DNA of 44,163 nt from Scedosporium boydii (Eukaryota; Ascomycota; Sordariomycetes; Microascales; Microascaceae), in the NCBI GenBank assembly GCA_002221725.1, contig NJFT01000288.1, forward strand, positions 1 to 44,163. The letters run 5' to 3'. The translations under genes were made by a program, and so were the position numbers. This document shows positions 1 to 9,177 of this stretch, one piece after another; position 1 is the stretch's first letter, and each line of letters starts with the position of its first letter. Below the pieces are notes generated by a model. That model did no database searches. It was not told the origin of the DNA and saw nothing but the letters and a program-made list of their open reading frames with translations.

Positions 1-1047
1 GGGGGGGGTTGGGCAACTTATAGACAAAGATTACTGGTACGAGGAGTCGTTCGACGCTTTCGTAGTCGCCACCGGAATATACTCAACTCCCAAGATACCC
101 TTCATCCCGGGACTCAAGGAGTATAACCTCCGGTTTCCGGGTCGTGCGCTGCACTCCAAGTACTTCCGCTCTATTGAGCCATACCGAAACAAGGTAAGCC
201 CTAAAGCCGACATCTACGCTTTTGCCCCCCACCCCATCTGCACGAGGGTTGATTAGAAAAGGCTGACTATCGAGTGTCGGCCCCCCCCTCGCCGTCGCAC
301 GTGCATATGCAGTCCGTTATCATTGTTGGAAATGGAATCACTGCCTTGGATCTGATACGAGACCTCATGCCTGTCACCTCTCGTCTTACAGTCTCCCACC
401 ATAGCCCTAACTGGATGTACCCAACGGCTCTTGTGGATGTTCCCGGTATCTCTGTGCGGTCTGAACTTGACCTTGTCGACTCGGAGAAGGGAGAATGGCA
501 TTTCAAGGACGGCGGATCACCAGTCCAACCAGATGCCGTTATCTTTGCCACCGGCTATCTGGTTTCCTTCCCATTCCTGCAGCCACCATATGCCGCTCAC
601 AACCACGACACCACCGGCCCGACAGACTGGGTACCGGGAACGTACTTGCACACCTTTTGGCGGAACGACCCAACACTCTCCTTTGTCGGTCTGATCCAGA
701 ATATCGTTTCCTTTCGCGTCTTTGCGTATCAGGCTGCATTGGTTGCTGCCTACCTCGCAGGAAGTTTGACATTGCCATCCACCCAGGAGATGGAGGAGTG
801 GGAGAATCGGCGGCTAGCCGAAGTCGAATCCAACACGGCCCTCTTCCACTACAACAAGTACCCGGACAGCGTTGCCTTCCTTAACCAGCTACAGTCCATA
901 CTGGCAAGCGCGAACGCTGCACCCGAGGGCATGAAGCTGCTCCCGTGGCAAGACGAGTGGACACAGCCCTATCTTAATGGAGTAAACGAACGCAAGAGGC
1001 GTGTTAAGAATTTACAAACGCTGCACATCACTGGTACAGTTCTGTAG
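1..1047 (+). CDS. Flavin-containing monooxygenase-like protein, 3' part
   Basis: The gene is cut by the left edge. Two exons are visible: <1-193 (codons start at base 2) and 313-1047, with an intron 194-312 (GTAAGC...CAG, phase 0), giving 308 residues. Exon 1 has the FDAFVVATGIYSTP block typical of FMO/thiol-specific monooxygenases. The join gives YRNK/SVIIVGNGITALD, the usual second dinucleotide-binding segment (GxGxxA type, here VGNGITA) after a HSKYFRS-like stretch. Later comes VIFATGY, the conserved ATGY element. The family oxidises nucleophilic N or S atoms with FAD and NADPH; the substrate cannot be read here. The N-terminal FAD-binding GxGxxG lies outside the window. The downstream ATG at 274 lies inside the intron and is not a real start. 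Confidence 0.85.
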
Positions 1048-1886
1048 CAAATGTACTCATCACATCGGGAGAAATAGCAGCAGAATTTAGAGTAGGTAGC
1101 AGCAGCCCAAAATAACAATAGTGCAAAATAGATCCGGCATAATTTCAGAGAAAGAGTCTAAAGACCTCTCAAGGCTACTGTAGTCAACATTTACTGTGGA
1201 AAGAGAAGAGGTTCTAAGAATTGCCAGTCCCGTTATGCCCCCCACGAAGTAGAATAATCAAGATAGCTCCACGGCTGTCCAGAGATGGGAGAAGAAGGAT
1301 GGAGTGCGACCACGCCAGCGGTCCCAGCCGACCCCGAATGCCCACTTCCACTGTCACCCTAGTGCGATCCTTAGTAGCGAGGGGGTTTTGATCTAAGTAT
1401 TACGTGCTTTTCTGTCAAGATGAGCACTACGTACGTCGCGTCGGGAGGATTTCCGACAATAATAAGGAGGCTATCGGTTACTAGGTTACTAGCATTGTGT
1501 TCAACGGACCCCAGGCAAGATGCAGATGCGTCTCTCATCCTCTTTCGATTTTCAATTTTTAAGCGGATGCTACCATGACTAGGTGGGATTTGTTGGGGTG
1601 ATAGGATGAGATTCCTCTACCTGGACTTGCGTGTCTTCTAATAGTGCGAGCGCAATGTCGGAAAATGTCCGACATCGTAGTTCCTCGTTGCGGTATGGAA
1701 AACACATACAAAGTAATGATATGTATAGTTATGCTATGTATATTGATTACCTATATAGAGCTTTTTCCTTGTCAACTGCTTCTATTTGTCATGTCGCCGT
1801 CACGCACTCCCTCTCTTCCCCCGTTTACTATTACGAATTGAGCACAAGGCGATTGGCCTCCACGCCATCGCACGCCATCGAGCACC
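1048..1886. other. Intergenic, no gene seen
   Basis: This 839-base stretch holds the 3' flank of the monooxygenase and the promoter side of the MFS gene. It has only short ORFs on both strands and none reads like a protein. A TATA-like run (CCTATATAGA) lies near 1750, about 140 bases before the MFS start codon. Confidence 0.6.
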
Positions 1887-3821
1887 ATGCCGGACACTTC
1901 CAAGGTTGAGAAAGGAGGATTGGACGAGGCTGATAATGGATCGCTTGAAAATGGCCCCAAGTCCGTCGGCGTCTCGGAGGTTGAGATCGATCCAGAAGAG
2001 GAGAGGAGAATCGTGCGGAAGATCGACCTCCGAGTGATGCCTATTCTATTCTTCATGTACCTTTTCAAGTGCGTGCTGTATTCTCTTCCTCACTATTTTC
2101 TGCGTCGATTGTAAGATTGCCGCTAACACGCCGCCTCAGCGCTTTGGATCGGAATACTTTGGGAGCCGCAAAAACCAATAACATTGACAAAGATCTGAAC
2201 TTTAGCAAGTTCGAGTACAACATTCTGGTTTCCGTGTTTTATATTCCTTACTGCCTGTACGTCTTAACTTTTATCTACTCGTCCTTGATGGTCCTTGATC
2301 GGAGTGACGGAAGCAAGAGTGTGAAGAGAGAAAGGCGCCATGGACTAACTCACCCGCCGGCGGTAATAGCCTCACCGTGCCTGCCAATATGCCCACCAGG
2401 AAGCTGTCCGCCCGTTGGACATTGCCTTCCTACATTTTGTTTTGGGGTATCACCGTCATAATCTCGCCTGCCTGCAAAAATTTCGCCGGCCTTGCCGCCC
2501 TCCGTATTTTGCTTGGCATGGCGGAAGCCGGTTTTGGTGTCGGAGGCGTCTTTGACCTGACGCAGTTCTACAAGCGTGACGAACTCGCCAAGCGAATCGC
2601 TTTATTTTATGGTAGTCAGACCATCTCTGGTGCCTTCTCTGGCTTAATCGCCTTTGGCACGTTTCAGATTGACGGTGCTCTGAAAGGCTGGCAGTACTTG
2701 TTTCTTGTAGAGGGAGTATTGACATTCGCAATTGGCCTTATCGCCATGTAAGTAACCATGAACCCCCCCCGGCGAAAGTGTTAAGCAAAGGAGACAAGAA
2801 ATAATTGCGGAATGAATGAGGATCAGGAGGAGAAAAACAAAGACGGGTGTGTACTAACCGGAAAACTCTTATAGGATTTTTCTCCCACACCCTCCTCACG
2901 CGTGTAAGTTCCTTAACGAGCGTGAGCGCGAGATCTGCCGGCTTAGGTCCCTGCGTGATGCGTCTCAGGCCGTCGGATCGAAGCTCCAGCTGCGTGACTT
3001 CTTCGCGCCGCTCAAGGACTGGAAGCTCTGGACCTGGTGCTTTATTGCCTTCTGCTTCGGCGTTACCAACGCATCCGTCGGTAACTTCACGCCACTGATC
3101 GTCGCAAAACTGGGCTATTCAGCCGTCAAGACGAATCTGTACACCGTCGCACCGTATCTCGTCGCGGCAGTGATACTCTTCACGACGGCAGCGAGCTCAG
3201 ACTACTTCCGCGAGCGGACGTACCATCTCCTCAGCGCCTTCACAATGGTAAGCGACACTCTCCTTTTAGTGCGACGAGTTCGATCCGCTGGGCTATGTAC
3301 AGGGGTCCGTAATATCTTAAGAAACGTATCAATGGGACGCTCTCTAATACCCATGCATCCCTACTTAGTCCTGTGTCGGCTTCATCATCATTGCTTCAAT
3401 TGATGTCGAGTCCAATATCGGCGTCGCGTACTTCGCAGTCTTTCTCATCGTCGGTGGTTGCTTCACCCCCTCCATCGTATTCCACTCGTGGCATCAAAAC
3501 AATGTGCTATCAGAGGACCGGCGTGCTTTCAACATCGCCTTCATCACTTTCTGGGGCAACTCAGCCGGTCTCGTAGCTTCCAACGTCTTTACTCCCGACA
3601 GTGCACCGAAGTACATCCCTGCCCTTGTCACGAATTATTCTTTCCTCGCCGCCGCCATTGTCACCACCCTGTCTATGCGCCTGTGGATGCAGCGCCAAAA
3701 CGCGTCGCGGAACCGAGCACAGGGAGCTAGCTGGACGAGCGCGGACGTGCCAACTCACCTACTGCGTGCAACCGCAACGGAAAACCCGCATCAAAATCCT
3801 CATTTCCGTTATGTCCTCTAA
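1887..3821 (+). CDS. MFS permease, allantoate/anion:cation symporter type (Dal5-like)
   Basis: There are five exons: 1887-2068, 2140-2256, 2370-2747, 2875-3247 and 3369-3821. All junctions are GT-AG and keep frame, giving about 500 residues, normal for the family. The acidic N-terminal tail ends in the EERRIVRKIDLRVMPIL block, followed by helix 1 and then LDRNTLGAAKTNNI, the typical end of helix 1 and first loop of Dal5/ACS-family carriers. LLGMAEAGFGVGG and FYGSQTISGAFSGLIAFG match helices 4 and 5, and the C-terminus NPHFRYVL is the family ending. It should be a 12-helix plasma-membrane importer of an organic anion such as allantoate, a vitamin or a dipeptide; the substrate is not readable. 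The first ATG after an upstream TATA-like site was used. No defects were seen. Confidence 0.92.
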
Positions 3822-4340
3822 GCGGAGGATCACGAGTGGATGCCGCAGCTGTAGTGCTGTGGCGTACTCAGGCATTTCGGGCTGAGGAGCTTGGGATGGC
3901 TTTCTATCTTAGCGATGGTGTCGATCACTCTGTGGAAGCCGTTTTCGAAGGAAGGTGCTCGCGGAAGGAAGACATGGTGTTGCGGAGCTCCTCGCCGGAG
4001 ATGTCGGAGGGAAGTGAGGTAGATATTGAATTCGCCCGGGCCGCCCAGAAAGCATCCCTAAAATCAGAGAGAATAGTTAACACAATAATTTTCCTGCTCC
4101 CCCTTTTAGTGAAGATGAAGGTTAGGAACTTCCTACTATGCCCCGCGTGAGCCTCCACTCAAATATCCTTATCGCTCAGAAGATCAACGTCTCTTTCCCT
4201 TTAGTTTACCGGGACTTGAGTTGGAGCTGAGCTCGACGGCGTGGGAATCATTACCGGGGACGGCTTTGGTGAGATTGGAAGATATCCGATCAACCATTTG
4301 CCGCAGTTTATTTGCTAGGCGTCCCACAGTATTTTTGGAT
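3822..4340. other. Unassigned stretch, no convincing gene
   Basis: This stretch lies between the MFS stop and the small minus-strand candidate. It has a 104-codon plus-strand ORF (3836-4150) and a 77-codon minus-strand ORF (3925-4158) that overlap each other. Neither shows a recognisable motif, signal peptide or a chain of exons. Parts may be the 3' flank of the MFS gene. Confidence 0.4.
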
Positions 4341-4542
4341 TCATTCCTTTGCCATCTCAGCGTCATTATGTGAAAAATAGGCTCTCAAACGCACGGGCTT
4401 CTTCTGCTTCAAAATAGCCTTGTCCGGAAGAGCCGACTTATCTATGTCGTGAGGTGTGGCTGGCTCAGATGGCGGTGTCGTTCTTGTCACCGCGAAGATC
4501 TTCCACAGGAGGCATCTCGCCCGGAATGCTCGCGGTTGACAT
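4341..4542 (-). CDS. Candidate small protein, unknown
   Basis: A possible two-exon minus-strand gene. Exon 1 is 4542-4491, starting MSTASIPGEMPPVEDLR. The intron is 4490-4442 (GTGACA...CATAG, 49 bases), and exon 2 is 4441-4341, ending HNDAEMAKE and a stop. The splice is phase 1 and avoids an in-frame TGA, giving 50 residues that are charged and soluble-looking. No family is recognised. It could instead be a first fragment of a longer, decayed gene, because another open frame (4366-4184) overlaps its end. A TATA-like GTATAAAATG lies just upstream near 4617 but reads on the plus strand, so it is weak support. Confidence 0.27.
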
Positions 4543-4887
4543 AGTGTTTTCACAACAGTAGGGTGGCAAAGCCGAGCTCTAGGGGAATAACAGGTCCGAT
4601 GGCTCTGGGTCGCATCGTATAAAATGAAGGGCGGCCACAGTGAGGCAAGGCGAAAAAAAAAAAAATAAGGATGAAAATTAAAAAGAGAAAAGAAAGTTAA
4701 GAACTGACGGTAATAGGGCCAACCCGTCGAACAAGAACACGCTTCTGACCGTTTCTCTCCTCTCTTGTCTAGGACATGACCGGTTGCAAAACACGCTCAC
4801 TCGATTTGTTTCTGGGACGGTGTGTCGTTGTCAAGGTGCTAACCTTTGTTCAAGTGAGCTAAGCTAGAAACGCAGCATCAAATAACA

Positions 4888-4969
4888 TCTTCCTTGGTCT
4901 AGTGGTCAGGATACCTGCTTGTCATAGAACAGTTCGCAGGTGGCCGGGGTTCGATTCCCCGAGGGAGAG
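4888..4969 (+). tRNA. tRNA-Asp (GTC) with 10-base intron
   Basis: The acceptor arm TCTTCCT (4888-4894) pairs with AGGGAGA (4962-4968) with one U-G pair, followed by discriminator G. The T arm CGGGG-TTCGATT-CCCCG is perfect. The anticodon stem CCTGC/GCAGG closes a 17-base loop in which GTC is at 4921-4923. Removing 10 bases (4925-4934) after position 37 leaves a normal 7-base loop, so this is a nuclear tRNA with a canonical-position intron. B-box GGTTCGATTCC is intact and a T run follows directly. Confidence 0.95.
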
Positions 4970-4972
4970 TTC

Positions 4973-4980
4973 TTTTTTTT
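4973..4980 (+). terminator. Pol III terminator of tRNA-Asp
   Basis: A run of eight T three bases after the mature 3' end of the tRNA. RNA polymerase III stops at such runs. A second, longer T run follows near 4996. Confidence 0.8.
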
Positions 4981-7029
4981 CTTGTGACGACGATCTTTTT
5001 TTTTTTTTCTCAATGTTATTTTTCCATTCTCTCGTCTTTTCGAGTACTCTTTTTTCTTCTTCGTTTTTCCCTCTCGTAATTTTTTTTCCTTCTCGAAGCA
5101 CGGACAACAGGACCCAAAGGGCGAGTAAATACGAAATACGATTGAATCATTGAGATGACAACTTTTGTCTCGTGCTTGAGCATTCCCCTACAGGTGGTTC
5201 CATTTGTTCTTCCTGGATCGTGGACAATTCGCGGATTTTACACCAGTGGACCACGGCTTCCACTTGTCTTGAGTCTTGAGCTCGAGTTCCTCTGTTCCGC
5301 CAACTCCAGCGATCTATCAGAATAATAGAAATGCTCTTAAGGCGCTGTCTCCGACACATGTGGAATTTATTTGAAGGAGTACGGGGCAAGGGAGGTATTG
5401 ACCAAACAGCAGGTTCTTGTGAGCCCCTAGCTTTTACAACCCCGTTGGTTGCGGCCATATCCAACTTGAGGTTCTGAACAGACCGGGGTGCAGTATCCCT
5501 TTGACCGGATCATCATCGATAGTGGGAGGGCCTAAGCCAACATGGGCCTAACCCTGACCGGGCGTCATGCTGAGGATTGGGAATCTAAAGCAGCCGACTG
5601 GTATATACGAGTACTGCGGGAGATGTGGTTTCTAGAACCAGGGGATCAAAGCTTTCAAGGCGAGAGGAGATGGGGCCGGTGCGGTTCAAAGCTAGACTTC
5701 CGAAGAAGAGACATATCTAGGTCCCCGAGGTAAGGCGTGATTCTAATTTGTCGACTTTTAGGCGGCTTACGCAGGTATTGAGGTGAGAATTCTAAATATG
5801 TTAAGAATATTATGTCGTGCCTCCGGAATCGGATAATGTCGTCAGATCCGGATTCTCCGTCATCCCGACAGACACATCGGGAAGCCAACTGGACCAAGAA
5901 TTCATTCGAGTGCGAACATAGTCAAGTAAGTAGTATCGTAGTAGCTGGATACATATCGAGCGCAAGGGGTTCTTTCCAGTGGAAAGTACTAAAATTAATA
6001 GCATGTGGCTAGCTGCGGATGTGAACAGTCTCCACCAGGTGGTCGATCAGTTCTAGTCTATCCAACGCCCATCACATAGACAGAGCGGAAAACGCGGCAT
6101 GATTCTCTTCGCACGGAAATAGTTGTCGGGAACAATAAAAAAGCGACGAAGTCTATAAATTCGTCAACTAATACTGCATTGCCTTCTCCACACTCACAGC
6201 CGTTGGCGGGAGCGGACATGTCAGTTATGATGCGAGTAGCATTGGGATAATCGCCCACTAATTCACCAATTACGAACTGCCAAAGACAGTCTCGAAAGCA
6301 AGGGTCGGTTCTCCATAACACGTGCTGAGAGTGACATCCTCTTCATTCGCCTCGCTTCGGCAGTTTGGCCGTTTGGCCGCATATCAGCTCGCCTCTATTT
6401 GCTGCTGTCAGCAATAATCAGCTGCAGCATAACTCCATCGGCACTCGATTACCCGCAACTCCAAGTGAAATAAATCAACTCGCACGAGCTTAAAAGAGCG
6501 GGAGTTACGCTGCAACATCCCATTGCAATATAGTGTGGGCAATGTGACGACGACCTTCAGCTCGCCGCCACAAGCCATGGCATCGCTTTTTGGCTTATGA
6601 TCATCAGCTTGGGCGCAATGACGGAAGCGATCACATTTCCGAGCGAGAAGTATGGGATGATATTCGCTGAAATTACGAAGGGTGATCGACACTTCGGGGT
6701 GGAGAGAAGAGCAGAAGAGACGACAGCTCGAGAAATATGATCTCATCGGTGAGGGTAAGTGTCACATCGAGGGAGAACGCGTGAAAGCGGAAGGGAGAAA
6801 CTGAAGGTGGCCCATATGATGCTCGAAGAATGGTCGGCTTCAATCAGGTGTCGATGACCTCAATAAAGAAAGAGACGAGAGCTCGAATATATATAGGCCG
6901 CCAGTTCCCCTCGATGGTTCTGATATCCTGACTTCCCTAAGGCAAAAACCTCTCGCAACTCAAGATACAACTTCTGCCAAATCAAACCACTCTTCTGAAT
7001 CCTTCTCTCCTCAAAACCAACTACTCGCC
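4981..7029. other. Long intergenic stretch with unassigned ORFs
   Basis: About 2 kb without a gene I can support. The longest frames are on the minus strand: 6746-6408 (112 codons) and 6321-6058 (87 codons). They could be exons of one gene but show no known motif, no signal peptide and no clear splice join. A 105-codon minus frame (5464-5147) and an 80-codon frame (5897-5655) also have no recognisable content. The last few hundred bases are the promoter and 5' leader of the lectin gene. Confidence 0.4.
6887..6895 (+). promoter_or_regulatory. Likely TATA box of the lectin gene
   Basis: ATATATATA sits about 135 bases upstream of the lectin ATG, followed by a C-rich and A-rich leader (ACTCAAGATACAACTTC, then CAAAACCAAC) ending in CTCGCCATG, a good fungal start context. 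Its role is inferred from position only. Confidence 0.45.
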
Positions 7030-8074
7030 ATGTCTGGTGCACTTCAGCTTTCCTTCCCCGCAGGCATCGCCGCCATCAGGAACAACTCGAGCCTCCGCGT
7101 CTACGAGGCGGCCCTGGACGGCGGTGTCCGCGAGGCCCAGTATGAGGGCCGCTGGACCGGCGGAAAGTCCGATAACGTGATCGCCACCGGCAAGATTGGT
7201 ACTCCTATCGCGGCCACCTCTGTTGGCTTCCAGTACATCCGTGTCTATTATGTAGGAACCGACAACAAGGCGAAAGAATCTTGTTGGGACGGAAAAGGAT
7301 GGTACACTGGTGCCTTCGTCAAGGATGTGGCTCCGTACTCATCCATTGGTGCCGTTTTTCTTGGCAAGAACGTTGTCCTCCGCGTTTACACGCAGAATCA
7401 CGACAATACTATCCAGGAGTGGGTTTGTAAGTATCCATTCCTTTGGTTTCGGTTCCACTCAGGTTCCTAGATGTCTCAAAGCTAACAGACTCTTTTGCTG
7501 TTTTTAGGGGATGGCCCTAGCACCGGATGGACTGCCGGAGCCAATTTCGGTGCCGCCCTGCCTGGCACTGCCATTGCTGCTACCAGCTGGGGCGCCGGCC
7601 CCTACCACATTCGGTAAGTGTCTGTTGCGTTCGCACAAAGAGTAATCGTATATGCAATTTGAGCAATATACTGACCTTATCTCGTCTTAGTGTCTACTTC
7701 CAAGATACCAACCGAAACATCATCGAAAAGGCATGGGATATTTCGACCTGGAGCACCGGCGGTCTGAAGATTTCCAACCAACCCCCGCGGGCCTCCCTGG
7801 GCGTGACTTCGTGGGGCGAGAGCGGAAGCAGCCTCGGTATCCGCGTGTACTACGCCACGCAGGATAACTTGATTAAAGAGAAGTCGTGGGACGGTAGCGG
7901 CGGCTGGTACGATGGTGGCTCCAGCAGCGTTCTATTCCGGGATCTCGCGTCGCGGCGATTCCCCTCCCTGTCCTGCGCGTCTACTTGCAGAACGGAACTG
8001 AGGTTTCCGGAATCACCGAGTATGCTTGGAACTCTGGCTGGGTCGTTGGGCAGGCCGTTCTACCCCCGACTTAA
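7030..8074 (+). CDS. fleA-like: Fucose-specific lectin (FleA/AAL family), frame break in last blade
   Basis: Exons are 7030-7426, 7508-7613 and 7691-8074; both introns (GTAAGT...TTTTAG and GTAAGT...CTTAG) keep frame. The protein lacks a signal peptide, as usual for this family. Six RVY-type strands mark six beta-propeller blades: LRVYEAAL, IRVYYVGT, LRVYTQNHD, RVYFQDTN, IRVYYATQD and LRVYLQNGTE. Repeated WDG/AW strands fit the family, which binds L-fucose between blades. The first five blades are in one frame. The sixth, ending ITEYAWNSGWVVGQAVLPP then TAA at 8072-8074, is in the -1 frame. The switch lies near 7938-7941 in CCGGGA. As read, the original frame runs on to 8150 with unrelated residues. 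This is either a one-base deletion or an assembly error. The family usually has about 310 residues, matching the repaired length. Confidence 0.88.
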
Positions 8075-8459
8075 ACCAGCAGTGATCCAGATTCCACAAT
8101 GCTTGACACACCTTCATTTCAGATTGGACAGTGACGGGGAGATTTATTGACTCAATCATTTGAATAGTGTGTTGTACAAATTATATAGCACAACGATTAT
8201 TAATTTGCTCAATGTACGAAACGACACTAGCTGTGAAGATAGAATCGTAGGAGCAGCGTTCAAACTACAATTCATGGGGAAATGTAAGTCGGCCCATGGA
8301 GTCCAGGCCACGACCTCATGGCTCCATCACGAGGTTTCTCACCAAAAAAAGACACCCCGTAATACCTATATCTCATCTACCCGGCGTGAGCTATGAGAAA
8401 CAAAGCAAAACAAGCTAACGCGTTGAAGGGCAGAAGAGACAAGCAAAAAGAGAAGGAGG
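8075..8459. other. Intergenic, no gene seen
   Basis: This is the 3' flank of the lectin and the downstream flank of the minus-strand tRNA. It holds one 78-codon plus-strand ORF (8160-8396) without recognisable features. Confidence 0.5.
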
Positions 8460-8464
8460 AAAAA
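8460..8464 (-). terminator. Possible Pol III terminator of tRNA-Gly
   Basis: Five A on the plus strand (five T on the transcribed sense of the minus-strand tRNA) about 11 bases past its 3' end. It is the first T run after the gene, so it is the likely stop. Confidence 0.5.
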
Positions 8465-8475
8465 CGAAGTCTTTA

Positions 8476-8560
8476 TGCACTAGCCCGGAATCGAACCGGG
8501 GGCTAGTCGAAGCTGCACGTCAGATGGCAACGACCAATTTTACCACTAAACCACTAGTGC
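8476..8560 (-). tRNA. tRNA-Gly (GCC) with 14-base intron
   Basis: On the minus strand the acceptor GCACTAG (from 8560) pairs perfectly with CTAGTGC, followed by discriminator A at 8476. The A box TGGTTTAGTGG and B box GGTTCGATTCC are intact. The anticodon stem GGTCG/CGACT closes a 21-base loop with anticodon GCC at 8528-8526. Removing 14 bases (8524-8511) after position 37 leaves the standard 7-base loop TTGCCAT. The sequence closely resembles other fungal tRNA-Gly(GCC) genes. Confidence 0.95.
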
Positions 8561-9177
8561 CTTTGATGTGTTTCGGGTCCACTATGGGTGCTGAGAAAGG
8601 GTTGACGGCTGTATGGGAACACAAGGGTACAGGAGGAGAGATGAAGCAGGAAAATGGGCGGGCAGGAGAGGAATGTTATCAGTGTCAGTCTGCTTTACCC
8701 TCGCGTGCTGCCAGCTCTCAAGTGCTGTCCTTTTCCTCCTCCGTGCCACCTTAGCCACTGCCAAGGTTACCTTGATTGCTGGTTGGCTGGCATGAGAAGG
8801 ACGAAAGTCTGCGCTCACGCTTGCATTCTTTGGGGTCGTTTTTCTTCCTTTCAGTTGGACATTGCTGCGAAATTGGGAAATACCGATACCATGGGCACCC
8901 GGGGATGCTGTGTTTGGAAATCAAGGGGTCCATGTCTAATTTGCAGGCGCTAAGGTACATAACTAGTGTACATGGTATTGTACGGACTCCAAGGCTACCT
9001 TCAAGCGAGTAAAGTACAAGCATAGCTCTCCTCACTCCCCCACTCATCATGACTCTCTCTTCCTCTCTCTCTTCTGCCTCGTTAAGCATGAATCCTGCAA
9101 TCTCATTGCTCACGGCCTCCCGACATAGTATTGGATCCAGTCAAACAAAAGCAGTTACTGACTTTTGCTGCCTTGCA
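8561..9177. other. Intergenic, no gene seen
   Basis: About 600 bases with overlapping short ORFs on both strands (for example 8751-9113 minus and 8776-9012 plus) and no motif. The right end is the decayed downstream flank of the MYND pseudogene. Confidence 0.45.

Noticed and set aside
274..312. ATG at 274 as the start of the monooxygenase
   Set aside because: It lies in an intron; the upstream exon reads in frame into 313 with the expected family sequence.
4973..5090. T-rich stretch after tRNA-Asp as a transposon tail
   Set aside because: T runs are explained by Pol III termination and simple low-complexity sequence; no target duplication or partner repeat is seen.
6058..6746. Two-exon minus-strand gene
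   Set aside because: No splice pair joins the two frames convincingly and no family is recognised.
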